The notes beneath the pieces are model-generated. The model was not told the origin of the DNA and searched no databases. It saw nothing but the letters and a program-made list of their open reading frames with translations. Below are positions 1 to 7,272 of a DNA stretch of 13,763 nucleotides, one piece after another (positions within the stretch are counted from its first letter, which is position 1; the number at the start of each line of letters is the position of its first letter). The stretch comes from an uncultured Ruminococcus sp. (lineage in GTDB: Bacteria; Bacillota; Clostridia; Oscillospirales; CAG-382): NCBI GenBank assembly GCA_902783535.1, contig CACZRJ010000071.1, forward strand, positions 1-13,763, written 5' to 3'. The position numbers were made by a program, and so were the translations under genes.

Positions 1-1329
1 AAGCCGGTCGGAGAATTTCTTTCGGGAAGCAGACTGTTCGGCCGGATCTTTATCGGAGTGCTCGGGATCGATCCCGGCTCGCTCCGGACCGCCGGCGAAA
101 AAGCGATCCCGCACGGGGCGCTGGCTTTCGTTCTCGGAACCGGTCTGGGCGTCGCCGCGATCTTTCTTTCGCCCGGAAGAGTCCTCGTATGGACCCTTCA
201 GTTCGTCCTGGCGCTCGTGATCCTTGCCGTTCCCGAAACCGGACTGCTCGGGGCGGTGCTCGTTCTGCCGTTCTGCCCGCTTTCCGTGACGGCTTCCTTT
301 GCCGCCACAGCGGCCGTTTCGTTCCTGATCAAACTGATCCGTCTGAAGCGGATCGTGCGGATCCGGGTCCCCGAGATCCTGATGGCTCTGCTGATTCTTT
401 CGGCTTTCCTCGGCTCGCGGGGCGAAGCGGGAAAAGGAGACGGCTCCGAGGTGTTCCTGACCTATCTGCTGTTCGGCGGGCTGTGGTTCCTGATCGCCAA
501 CACGATCAAAACGGGCACGCTCTACCGCAAGCTGATCGCCTGCCTGATGTACGGCGGAATGATCACGCTGGCGATGACCGGCGCCGGCGCGCTGCTGCTG
601 GCGTTCCGTCTGGGAGAATGGCACGCGCTGATCCCGGCGACGACGCTCTCCCCGGATCTGCTCGGCCCGTATATCGTCGTGCTCGTTCCGCTGACGCTGC
701 TTCACGGCAGGCGGTGGTCGGGTCTGGCGATGCTGGTCCTGATCGCGCTGAACGCCTATTTCCTCAGTTCCATGTGGGTCTGGTTCGGCATCATCGTTTC
801 CGTTGTCGCCTACGGCATTTTCGCACACCGCGCTTTCTTCGAGTCGCTCATCGCCGGCGGGATCGCGCTTCCGATGTTCGTCGCGACGTTCGGCGACGGA
901 CTCGCTTCCTTTTCCGTCCGGATGTCCGGAACGGCTTCCGCGCTGATGCGGGAATACTGGCTGTGCGGACTCGGACTCGGGGAGAATGTGCTGCTGTTCG
1001 GCGCCGCGGCCAACGGACTTGCGGCCGACGGGTTCGCGGCTCATCTGTACGGCAGAATGATCCTGGAAGGCGGACTTCCGCAGCTGCTGGTTTTCCTTCT
1101 CGCCGCATTCGCGTCGCTGCAGTACGTTTTCACTGCCATCAGGAATACGCAGAGCGGAAACGCGAAGATCCTCTGCGGAGGCGTCGCGGCGGCGGCGGTC
1201 ATGTTCCTGATCTGCGGTTTTGCCGCGGACCCCTATGCCGACCCGCGCTTCTTCGGACTGCTCTTCTGTCTCTGCCCGGCGGCATCCATTGCCAAAGACC
1301 TGTACGGTCGGATCGCGGAAGAATCTTGA
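1..1329 (+). CDS. O-antigen-ligase-like polytopic membrane protein (5' end outside window)
   Basis: The frame is open from base 1, so the gene starts upstream; the GTG at 58 is only an internal codon in an uninterrupted frame. The visible part, about 442 residues, is very hydrophobic, with roughly ten to twelve likely membrane segments. Near the C-terminus is a pattern typical of the O-antigen ligase/Wzy family: a G-L-G-L-G stretch (about 970-982), then a His at 1042-1044 followed by LYGRMILEGGLPQLLVFLLA, which resembles the family's 'HN-x-YL...E-x-G-x-x-G' element before a final membrane pair. Family members polymerise or ligate undecaprenyl-linked glycans on the outer face of the membrane. 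The substrate cannot be read from the sequence. Two DUF4330-like membrane proteins follow, the first 46 bases downstream, suggesting one envelope operon. The family assignment is by pattern only; another polytopic membrane protein remains possible. Confidence 0.6.
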   Translation, partial: KPVGEFLSGSRLFGRIFIGVLGIDPGSLRTAGEKAIPHGALAFVLGTGLGVAAIFLSPGRVLVWTLQFVLALVILAVPETGLLGAVLVLPFCPLSVTASFAATAAVSFLIKLIRLKRIVRIRVPEILMALLILSAFLGSRGEAGKGDGSEVFLTYLLFGGLWFLIANTIKTGTLYRKLIACLMYGGMITLAMTGAGALLLAFRLGEWHALIPATTLSPDLLGPYIVVLVPLTLLHGRRWSGLAMLVLIALNAYFLSSMWVWFGIIVSVVAYGIFAHRAFFESLIAGGIALPMFVATFGDGLASFSVRMSGTASALMREYWLCGLGLGENVLLFGAAANGLAADGFAAHLYGRMILEGGLPQLLVFLLAAFASLQYVFTAIRNTQSGNAKILCGGVAAAAVMFLICGFAADPYADPRFFGLLFCLCPAASIAKDLYGRIAEES

Positions 1330-1375
1330 CCGGTCCCGCATTTTCCGCAACATCGTTTTTAGGAGGACAGACATC

Positions 1376-1879
1376 ATGCGTCAGACGCAGAAAAAAGAGA
1401 ACAAGTTTCCCGTGTTCGACCTCGTGCTGATCCTGGTCATCGCGCTCGCCGTGGCGGGCGGCGTCTTCTGGGTCGTCAGCAGGCAAAACATCCGGAAAAC
1501 GGAGATCGTTTACACCGTCCGCTTCTCCAATGTCAGCAATGAATACGGAGGACGCCTGGCGGAGGGAAAGACGCTCTATCTGATCACCGGGGAGCCGGCG
1601 GGCGTCATTTCGGATACGACCGTAACGAGATCGACCGTCCGGACGTTCGACGGCGCTTCATCCGCAGACGCCGATGTGTCCTATACTTACACGGAAACGA
1701 AATCCGATGAATTCAGCGACATTCTTGCGACCGTGCGCGTCACGGCCGACGAGAAAACGGGCGGATTCTTCGTCGGCGCTCAACGGATCGCCGGCGGCGT
1801 CCGCGTCAGGATGATGACGGGCGGATTCGCGTCCGAAGGCGAGATCCTGACAGTGTTGAAGGAGGAAAAAGCATCATGA
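1376..1879 (+). CDS. DUF4330-like single-pass membrane protein, copy 1
   Basis: The 167-residue product has a short charged N-terminus, one membrane segment at about residues 14-34, and then a beta-rich, probably extracytoplasmic domain. The ATG at 1376 is chosen because an AGGAGG lies at 1361-1366; the same frame is open further upstream but there overlaps the preceding gene. The pattern is that of DUF4330 proteins: an N-terminal anchor, a 'YTVRF' strand, then 'G-K-x-L-Y' and 'G-x-I-x-D' elements. No enzymatic motif is visible and the function of the family is not known to me. The last four bases (ATGA) overlap the start of a second protein with the same architecture. The O-antigen-ligase-like gene upstream suggests a role in envelope glycan assembly or export, but this is inference only. 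Confidence 0.72.
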   Translation: MRQTQKKENKFPVFDLVLILVIALAVAGGVFWVVSRQNIRKTEIVYTVRFSNVSNEYGGRLAEGKTLYLITGEPAGVISDTTVTRSTVRTFDGASSADADVSYTYTETKSDEFSDILATVRVTADEKTGGFFVGAQRIAGGVRVRMMTGGFASEGEILTVLKEEKAS

Positions 1880-2346
1880 AAGCGGCCGGAAAAAGACGCA
1901 TCAACGTGCTTGACATCCTCCTGATCCTGGCCGTCGTGCTTCTGATCGTCGCATTTTTCTTCCGGACGGAGATCCAGAAGCTGTTCGCGAAGAAGGGAGA
2001 CGTGACGATCACATTCTCCTTCCAGCTCGATCAGGCGGATCCGCAGATCGCCGCGGGGCTGGCGGCGGGCACGGTCCTGAAGGACGAGGACGGGAACGTC
2101 ATCGGAGAGATCCTCGACTGCAGAGTCGAGGAGGCGGTCGACCTGCTTTCGACGGCGGACGGAAGGACCGTCAGCGTCGCGAACGGAAGAAAGAAACTGA
2201 CCTGCAGCGTCACCGCGAAGGGGTATGTGTCCGAGGACTTCCTGTATCTCGGCAACGGGCGGATGCTCGTTTCCGGTGACAGAATGAACGTGTCGACCGG
2301 CACCGTGTTCGCGGAGATCCTGGTGCTTGCGGTCAATTCCCAGTAG
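1876..2346 (+). CDS. DUF4330-like single-pass membrane protein, copy 2
   Basis: The 156-residue product has a basic start, one membrane segment at about residues 10-28, and a soluble domain containing 'VTITFSFQLDQ', 'GTVLKDEDGNVIGEILD' and a C-terminal hydrophobic strand. This is the same plan as the gene before it, so the two look like diverged tandem paralogues. It starts at an ATG inside the ATGA overlap with copy 1, with a GGAGG at 1860-1864 serving as ribosome binding site, so the two are very probably translationally coupled. It may pair with copy 1 as a heteromer on the membrane, which is inference. No terminator with a T-tract is visible after its stop at 2346. Confidence 0.72.
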   Translation: MKAAGKRRINVLDILLILAVVLLIVAFFFRTEIQKLFAKKGDVTITFSFQLDQADPQIAAGLAAGTVLKDEDGNVIGEILDCRVEEAVDLLSTADGRTVSVANGRKKLTCSVTAKGYVSEDFLYLGNGRMLVSGDRMNVSTGTVFAEILVLAVNSQ

Positions 2347-2443
2347 CCGTTTCTGCGGAGCGGATCGAACCTTCGAAATGCGATTATTCGGCAAAATGGC
2401 GAAAATTATTCACGAAATGCACATAAATTTGAATAGATGTCTA

Positions 2444-2472
2444 TTGAAATTGCCCAAGAAGGTTGCTATAAT
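2444..2472 (+). promoter_or_regulatory. SigA-type promoter of ptsH, extended -10
   Basis: A -35 box TTGAAA (2444-2449) and a -10 box TATAAT (2467-2472) are separated by exactly 17 bases, and the -10 is preceded by TG plus one base (2464-2466). Transcription should start near 2479. The surrounding 80 bases are clearly more AT-rich than the rest of the window. This is the closest match to the vegetative consensus seen here, which fits strong expression of HPr. Confidence 0.85.
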
Positions 2473-2509
2473 AGAAAACGCTGAGTTTCTGCCGGAACCC
2501 TTTCGGCAG
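2473..2509 (+). promoter_or_regulatory. Dyad over the ptsH start point plus leader hairpin
   Basis: Directly after the -10 box is an imperfect dyad at 2473-2490 (AGAAA at one end, TTTCT at the other). Its left half, GAAAACGC, resembles half of a catabolite-response (cre) site; the right half does not match. It is followed by a leader hairpin, CTGCCG (2489-2494) pairing with CGGCAG (2504-2509) around a 9-base loop. No T-tract follows, so this is not a terminator. Either could be an operator or an mRNA-stabilising element; neither role is shown. Confidence 0.35.
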
Positions 2510-2553
2510 ACGACAAAAGCGGAAGAATGAAAGACATTGACGGGAGAATTGCA

Positions 2554-2814
2554 ATGATCAACAAGGAAATCACAATCAATAACGAGAAGGGCCTTCATGC
2601 CCGTCCTGCCACATTTTTCATCCAGAAGGCAAATACGTTCAAAAGTTCGATCTGGGTCTCCATTTCGGACCGCAAAGCCAATGCGAAGAGCCTTCTCGGC
2701 GTGCTTTCTCTCGGCGTTTCCAAAGGAGACACCGTGACGCTGATCGCTGACGGCGCGGACGAGGAAGACGCGATTCTCGGGCTGACCGAGCTGGTCGCAG
2801 GATTTGAAAGCTGA
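2554..2814 (+). CDS. ptsH: Phosphocarrier protein HPr
   Basis: HPr is the small cytoplasmic phosphocarrier that passes phosphate from PEP-dependent enzyme I to the sugar-specific EIIA proteins. The 86-residue length is normal. The active site His15 lies in 'GLHARPAT', and the regulatory Ser46 in 'NAKSLLGVLSLGV', the segment phosphorylated by HPr kinase in Firmicutes, so it should also act in carbon catabolite control. The ATG at 2554 is preferred over the in-frame ATG at 2527: only 2554 has a well-spaced GGGAGA (2542-2547), and it puts His and Ser at canonical positions 15 and 46. The gene is alone between a strong promoter and a terminator. No enzyme I or HPr kinase gene is visible in the window. 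A PTS-independent, purely regulatory HPr cannot be excluded. Confidence 0.97.
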   Translation: MINKEITINNEKGLHARPATFFIQKANTFKSSIWVSISDRKANAKSLLGVLSLGVSKGDTVTLIADGADEEDAILGLTELVAGFES

Positions 2815-2878
2815 GCCTGTCTTCGGAACCGGAAGACGGCATAAGACGGCGGCCGCGCGGCGGCTGGCCCGAAATACG

Positions 2879-2920
2879 AATATCGGAGCGCCGGACGGCT
2901 CTTCGGTATTTTCTTTTTTT
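2879..2920 (+). terminator. Intrinsic terminator of ptsH
   Basis: A 14-base arm (2879-2892) pairs with 2897-2910 across a GGAC loop, with two G-T wobbles and one mismatch, and runs straight into TTTTCTTTTTTT ending at 2920. It sits 65 bases past the ptsH stop and 21 bases before the next promoter, so it isolates ptsH from uvrC. Confidence 0.85.
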
Positions 2921-2941
2921 CGGGAGACGGACGCGGACCGA

Positions 2942-2970
2942 TTGACTATGGCTTTTCCGTGTGGTATATT
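2942..2970 (+). promoter_or_regulatory. Promoter of the uvrC operon, extended -10
   Basis: TTGACT (2942-2947) and TATATT (2965-2970) are 17 bases apart, with TG plus one base before the -10. The predicted start, near 2977, leaves a leader of only about 18 bases. It lies downstream of the GTG at 2974, which rules out that codon as the uvrC start. Confidence 0.8.
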
Positions 2971-2980
2971 TGAGTGCGGA

Positions 2981-2986
2981 AGGAGG
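2981..2986 (+). promoter_or_regulatory. Ribosome binding site fixing the uvrC start
   Basis: A perfect AGGAGG stands 8 bases before the ATG at 2995. The in-frame GTG at 2974 has no such site and precedes the predicted transcription start. Confidence 0.85.
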
Positions 2987-2994
2987 CGGAGCCG

Positions 2995-4830
2995 ATGACA
3001 AAAGAGGAACTGTTCGAAAAAGCGAGACTGCTTCCCCTGACGCCGGGCGTATATCTGATGCGGAACAAAAAGGGCGTCGTCATTTACGTCGGGAAGTCGA
3101 AGGCGCTCCGCAACCGCGTCTCCAGCTATTTTTCCCCGTCCGTTCCGCATTACGGGAAGACGGAGAAGATGATCGAATCCGTCGACGATTTCGAAGTCTA
3201 CCACACCGGGACCGAACTGGAGGCGCTCCTTCAGGAAAACGCCTTCATCAAGCAGTACATGCCCCGGTACAACATCAAGCTGAAGGAAGAAGAGGCGTAT
3301 CCCTACATCCGCCTTTCGGACGGCCCCTATCCGAACCTTTCCCTGACTTATACGAGAAAGAGCGGAAAGGACAGATATTTCGGCCCGTTCTCCGGAGCGC
3401 ACGTCGCGAAATCGATCATCGTCGCGGCGCAGAAGACGTTCGGGCTTCCGGCCTGCCGGAAGGACTTTCCGAAGGAGATCGGGAAGACGCGGCCCTGCCT
3501 GGACTATCACATCGGCCAGTGCTGCGGCGTCTGCATCCCCGGAAAAGTTTCGGAAAAGGAATATGCCGCCCGCGTCGGGCACGCCGTCCGACTGCTGAAA
3601 GGCGACTACGGGGGACTGGTCCGGATTCTGACGGAAGAAATGAACAAGGCGAGCGAAGCCGAACAGTACGAACGCGCCGCGTCCTACCGGGACTGCATCT
3701 ACGCGGTGAAGAAGATCGGCGACCGGCAGCAGATCGTCGCGTCCCCGTCCGTGGAAGCGGACGTCATCGGCGTCTACTCGGACGACCTCGGTTCGTCCGT
3801 CGCGGTGCTTTTCGTCCGGAACGGCGCGATCACCGACCGCGAAACATTCTTCTTCGGCGCGGACGAGATCATGAACCCGCAATCGCTCGAAGGCCTGATC
3901 CAGAGATATTACGAACTGCGCGGATTCGTCCCGAAGCGGATATGCGTCAGCATGGAGCTGCCGGAAGAGGAAAGCGCGCTCCTGAACGCCTGGCTGTGCG
4001 AAAAAGCGGGATGCCGGGTGCAGCTGTATACCCCGCAGAGAGGGGAATTGCGCGCTCTGACCGACCGCGCGTGCAAGAACGCGGAGGAACTGATCCTTCA
4101 CCGGCGCGCCGAGGAGGCGAAGCACGGGAAATTCCTGATCTCCTTCGCGCAGTTCACCCATCTGGAGACCGTTCCGGACCGGATCGAGTCCTACGACGTC
4201 TCGCATTCCGGAGGAGAATTCAATTCCTGCGGCATGATCGTGCTTGAAAAGGGCAAATTCGCCAAGAAAAAATACCGTTCGTTCAATATCCGGGACGTGG
4301 AGGGCGCGAACGACGTTGGATGCATCCGGGAAGCGCTTTCGCGGCGGTTCTCCCACGACCCGTCCGAAGAAGGATGGGCGTATCCCGATCTGATCCTGAT
4401 GGACGGAGGAAACGCGCAGGTGCACGCCGCGCTCGATGTTCTCCGCGAAAAAGGGCTGGAGGATTCGGTCGCCGTCCTCGGAATGGTCAAGGACGAGCAT
4501 CATAAGACGAGGACGCTGACGGACGGGGAGAACGAGCTTTCCCTCCTGAAAAGGCAGGACGTGTTCGTCTTCCTGTATACGATCCAGGAGGAGGTGCACA
4601 GGTACGCGCTTTCCAGAATGGACGTCAGAAGAAGAAAGACGGTGAAGCAGTCGAGCCTGACGAAGGTCAAGGGGGTCGGCGAAGCGAAAGCGCAGGAACT
4701 GCTCCGGCATTTCGGGACGCTGGAGGCGCTGCGGAAGGCAACGCCCGAGGAGATCGCCGAAGTGAAGGGGATCAATGCGGAAACGGCGGCGAATCTCGCC
4801 GCGTATCTGAAGGAGGCTGATGGGACATGA
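2995..4830 (+). CDS. uvrC: Excinuclease ABC subunit C
   Basis: UvrC makes both incisions around a DNA lesion after UvrA and UvrB have loaded in nucleotide excision repair. The 611 residues match the usual length. An N-terminal GIY-YIG domain (about 14-95) carries 'GVYLM' and 'VIYVGKS' for the 3' cut. Cysteines 154, 168, 176 and 180 have the spacing of the UvrC iron-sulfur site, with an extra Cys177. A UvrB-binding UVR helix pair lies near 200-240. The RNase H-like domain for the 5' cut shows Asp401 (YDVSH), Asp470 (LMDGGNAQ) and His535 (HRYAL). A double helix-hairpin-helix DNA-binding region (about 555-605) ends the protein. The start at 2995 follows from the AGGAGG and the promoter. The stop overlaps rsmD by four bases. 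No uvrA or uvrB is in the window. Confidence 0.97.
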   Translation: MTKEELFEKARLLPLTPGVYLMRNKKGVVIYVGKSKALRNRVSSYFSPSVPHYGKTEKMIESVDDFEVYHTGTELEALLQENAFIKQYMPRYNIKLKEEEAYPYIRLSDGPYPNLSLTYTRKSGKDRYFGPFSGAHVAKSIIVAAQKTFGLPACRKDFPKEIGKTRPCLDYHIGQCCGVCIPGKVSEKEYAARVGHAVRLLKGDYGGLVRILTEEMNKASEAEQYERAASYRDCIYAVKKIGDRQQIVASPSVEADVIGVYSDDLGSSVAVLFVRNGAITDRETFFFGADEIMNPQSLEGLIQRYYELRGFVPKRICVSMELPEEESALLNAWLCEKAGCRVQLYTPQRGELRALTDRACKNAEELILHRRAEEAKHGKFLISFAQFTHLETVPDRIESYDVSHSGGEFNSCGMIVLEKGKFAKKKYRSFNIRDVEGANDVGCIREALSRRFSHDPSEEGWAYPDLILMDGGNAQVHAALDVLREKGLEDSVAVLGMVKDEHHKTRTLTDGENELSLLKRQDVFVFLYTIQEEVHRYALSRMDVRRRKTVKQSSLTKVKGVGEAKAQELLRHFGTLEALRKATPEEIAEVKGINAETAANLAAYLKEADGT

Positions 4831-5393
4831 TGCGGATCATCACCGGAAAGGCGCGCGGCGTCCGGCTGCGCACCCCGGAAGGACTGGAGACGCGGCCGAC
4901 CGCGGAGCCGGCCAAGGAGGGACTGTTTTCCTCCATTCAGTTCGAACTATACGGGAAAAACGTCCTGGACCTGTTCGGAGGGACGGGACAGCTTGCGCTG
5001 GAAGCGCTTTCCCGCGGGGCGGAAAAGGCGGTCATCGTCGACGCGTCCCGGGAAGCGTCGGCCGTCATCAGGGAAAACGCGCAGAAAACGAAACTCGCCC
5101 CGCAGTGCAGGATCCTGACGGCGGACTGGAAGGAAGCTATCAAAATGCTCCGGGGCCGCGGAACGGCTTCCGAAACGTTCGACCTCGTCTTTCTGGACCC
5201 GCCCTACGCTTCGGGCATTCTGGAGGAGGTCCTGACGGAACTGACGTCCTCCGGAATTCTCGGGAAATACGCGATCATCGCATGCGAGAGCGACGCCGGC
5301 GGAGTCCCTTCCCCGATGGAGGGCTTCCGTCAGACGGCGCACAGATACGGAAAAACATACATCACCATTTATCGAGCGGAGGATGAGACATGA
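4827..5393 (+). CDS. rsmD: 16S rRNA (guanine-N2)-methyltransferase RsmD
   Basis: RsmD transfers a methyl group from S-adenosylmethionine to G966 (E. coli numbering) of 16S rRNA in the assembling 30S subunit. The 188 residues match the family. The N-terminus has the family signature 'RIITGKARG...RPT...AKEGLF'; the SAM-binding motif LDLFGGTGQL is at residues 47-56 and the catalytic DPPY at 124-127. The ATG at 4827 overlaps the uvrC stop (ATGA), with AGGAGG at 4811-4816; a second ATG at 4830 is possible but further from that site. The rsmD-coaD order that follows is common in Firmicutes and supports the call. Translation is probably coupled to uvrC. Confidence 0.95.
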   Translation: MMRIITGKARGVRLRTPEGLETRPTAEPAKEGLFSSIQFELYGKNVLDLFGGTGQLALEALSRGAEKAVIVDASREASAVIRENAQKTKLAPQCRILTADWKEAIKMLRGRGTASETFDLVFLDPPYASGILEEVLTELTSSGILGKYAIIACESDAGGVPSPMEGFRQTAHRYGKTYITIYRAEDET

Positions 5394-5869
5394 GGACAGC
5401 AATCGTTTCTGGCAGTTTCGACCCGGTCACGTTCGGACATCTGAATCTTGCGGAGAGAGCCCGGAAAATGTTCGACAAGGTCGTCGTTCTGGTCGGGAAG
5501 AATTCCGGGAAAACAGGATTCCTTCCGGACGCGATCCGTCTGGAGGCCGTCCGGGCGTGCTTTGCCGGCACGGACATCGAGGTCTGCCCCTTTGAAGGGC
5601 TGCTGGCCGAATTCCTGGGCCGGTTCGAGCATCCCGTGATCATTCGCGGCGCGCGCGACGGAAACGACTTTTCCTACGAATGCCAGGTCGCCGCCATGAA
5701 CCGCGACATCGGCGGCATCGACACGGTCATTCTTCCGACGGAAGGGAACCTCGCGCACATCAGTTCCACCTACGCGCGGGATCTGATCCGCTACGGACGG
5801 ACGCCGGAAGGCGTCGTGCCGGATCAGGCGTGGGAGGTCATCCGCGGATATCTGGAGGGAAAGCAGTGA
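5390..5869 (+). CDS. coaD: Phosphopantetheine adenylyltransferase
   Basis: CoaD joins 4'-phosphopantetheine and ATP to give dephospho-CoA, the fourth step of CoA synthesis from pantothenate. The 159 residues are the normal size. The nucleotidyltransferase signature GSFDPVTFGH is at residues 8-17, with T-F-G-H at 14-17. Arg86 and Arg89 fall where the ATP-binding arginines of the family lie, and ISST at 124-127 stands for the usual ISSS. The segment RGARDGNDFSYE (86-97) differs at several positions from the more common RGLRAVSDFEYE, so this is a somewhat divergent member. The start overlaps the rsmD stop (ATGA) with GGAGG at 5378-5382. A pantothenate kinase for the first step of the pathway is encoded on the other strand at 10245-11090. 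Confidence 0.95.
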   Translation: MRTAIVSGSFDPVTFGHLNLAERARKMFDKVVVLVGKNSGKTGFLPDAIRLEAVRACFAGTDIEVCPFEGLLAEFLGRFEHPVIIRGARDGNDFSYECQVAAMNRDIGGIDTVILPTEGNLAHISSTYARDLIRYGRTPEGVVPDQAWEVIRGYLEGKQ

Positions 5870-7200
5870 TCCCGAAAACGATCCCGATCCGGTCCGCCGC
5901 TCTGACGTATTTGCGCGAACCGCTGTCCGCGCCGTTCGGGTTCAAGGGGAGATATCTGGAAGAACTCTGGCAGACCGTCGTCCTTCTGGACAGCGGAAAC
6001 TTCACCGCGGCTGCGCCGTGCGTGGAAAGCGTGCTCTGGTCGGACGCGAAAGTGTTCGGGGAACACCCGCCGGCGGAATCGTCCGCGCTGATGATGTCCG
6101 TGACGGAGCAGGCGCTGCGCCTGCTGAAGGGAAGCTCCTTCCGCACGCCGGACGAGGCGATCGACGGGCTGGTCCCCGAACTGAAGACATACGCGGACAG
6201 GATCTGCGGACGGAACGTCGCGCTGACCTTCGTTCTGAATGCGCTCGTCGGCGTGGACCTCGCGCTCTGGATGCTTTACGCGCAGGAGAACGGGCTCCGG
6301 TCGTTCGACGAACTGATCCCGGAAAGCGCGAAAAGCGTCATGCGGGAAAGATACCCGGAGATCGCGCACATTCCGCTGCTCTCCTATGCCGTCGGTCCGG
6401 AGGAGATCGGGCGACTGGCTTCTTCGGGGACGGGGTTGCTGAAGATCAAGATCGGAAAAGCGGTGCCCGGCGCCTCCGGGCATGAAGACGACATGCGTTC
6501 CATGCTGGAATGGGACAAGCAGAGGATCGCCGAGATCCACGAGATCGTCTCGCAGCATTCCACCGACCTGACGGAAGACGGAAAGATCCTCTACTATCTC
6601 GACGCGAACGGAAGATACGACAGTCTTTCCAGACTGGAGGCGCTTCTGGACGCCTGCGACAGGATGCATGTTCTGGACAGGATCGCCCTGCTCGAGGAAC
6701 CGTTCCCGGAAGAGGCGGAGATCGACGTCGGACATCTGCCGGTCTGCGTCAACGCGGACGAGTCGGCGCATTCTCTGGAAGACGTCGAAAAGCGGATGCA
6801 GATGGGGTACGGCGCCGTTGCTCTGAAGCCGATCGCGAAAACGCTTTCCGTTTCCTTCCGGATGGCCTCCGCCGTCCTGCATGCGGGCGGGCAGTGTCTC
6901 TGCGCGGACCTGACGGTCAATCCGTGGCTCGCGGAATGGAACATGCAGTTCGCTTCGCGGATCAGACCGGTCCGCGGGATGCGTACGGGCTGCGTGGAAG
7001 TCAACGGAAACCAGAATTACGCCAACTGGGAGCGCATGAAGACGATGCTCCCCGCCGGGCTGACCTGGGAAGACGAAAAGAACGGCCGGTTCGTCCTGCC
7101 GCGTGATTATTACGAAAAGAGCGGGCTGCTGTTCGGGCGGAACGGATACGACGCTCTGTTCGAAGGGAAGCCTTCCGGACGTCCGGTCGTCCGGATCTGA
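5866..7200 (+). CDS. Enolase-superfamily enzyme (muconate-cycloisomerase/epimerase-like)
   Basis: The 444-residue product carries the catalytic layout of the muconate-lactonising branch of the enolase superfamily: K-x-K at residues 193-195 (LLKIKIGK), metal ligands Asp246 (LDANG), Glu277 (LLEEP) and Asp298 (NADES), and a lysine on the other side of the barrel at 321 or 325 (ALKPIAK). Such enzymes take a proton from the carbon next to a carboxylate; known activities include dipeptide or N-acyl amino acid epimerases, o-succinylbenzoate synthase and cycloisomerases. The substrate here cannot be read. It starts at a GTG whose last two bases overlap the coaD stop (GTGA), with GGAGGGA about 7 bases upstream; no nearer ATG is as well placed. 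A hydroxyacid dehydrogenase follows after 72 bases with no terminator between, suggesting a shared pathway. Confidence 0.85.
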   Translation: MIPKTIPIRSAALTYLREPLSAPFGFKGRYLEELWQTVVLLDSGNFTAAAPCVESVLWSDAKVFGEHPPAESSALMMSVTEQALRLLKGSSFRTPDEAIDGLVPELKTYADRICGRNVALTFVLNALVGVDLALWMLYAQENGLRSFDELIPESAKSVMRERYPEIAHIPLLSYAVGPEEIGRLASSGTGLLKIKIGKAVPGASGHEDDMRSMLEWDKQRIAEIHEIVSQHSTDLTEDGKILYYLDANGRYDSLSRLEALLDACDRMHVLDRIALLEEPFPEEAEIDVGHLPVCVNADESAHSLEDVEKRMQMGYGAVALKPIAKTLSVSFRMASAVLHAGGQCLCADLTVNPWLAEWNMQFASRIRPVRGMRTGCVEVNGNQNYANWERMKTMLPAGLTWEDEKNGRFVLPRDYYEKSGLLFGRNGYDALFEGKPSGRPVVRI

Positions 7201-7272
7201 AAACCGAAGAAAAAAAAGAGAACCGCGCGGCTTCCCCAGGAACGGGACGCCGGCGGTCGGGAGGAGAACGAA

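Noticed and set aside
2527..2553. Longer HPr starting at the ATG at 2527
   Set aside because: It would add nine residues and shift His15 and Ser46; its only upstream purine stretch is one base from the ATG, while 2554 has a properly spaced GGGAGA.
2410..4710. 766-codon open frame on the minus strand
   Set aside because: It lies opposite uvrC, ptsH and their control sites, crosses a terminator and two promoters, has arginine-rich composition, and matches no family. It is a by-product of GC-rich third codon positions.
7175..7186. 12-base perfect palindrome CCGGACGTCCGG near the end of the enolase-like gene
   Set aside because: It lies within the coding region, is followed by no T-tract, and CCGG/ACGT words are frequent in this GC-rich sequence; no second copy suggests a regulatory family.
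7201..7272. Possible terminator or promoter between the enolase-like and dehydrogenase genes
   Set aside because: The gap has an A-rich rather than T-rich run and no stable stem before a T-tract, and no -35/-10 pair was found.
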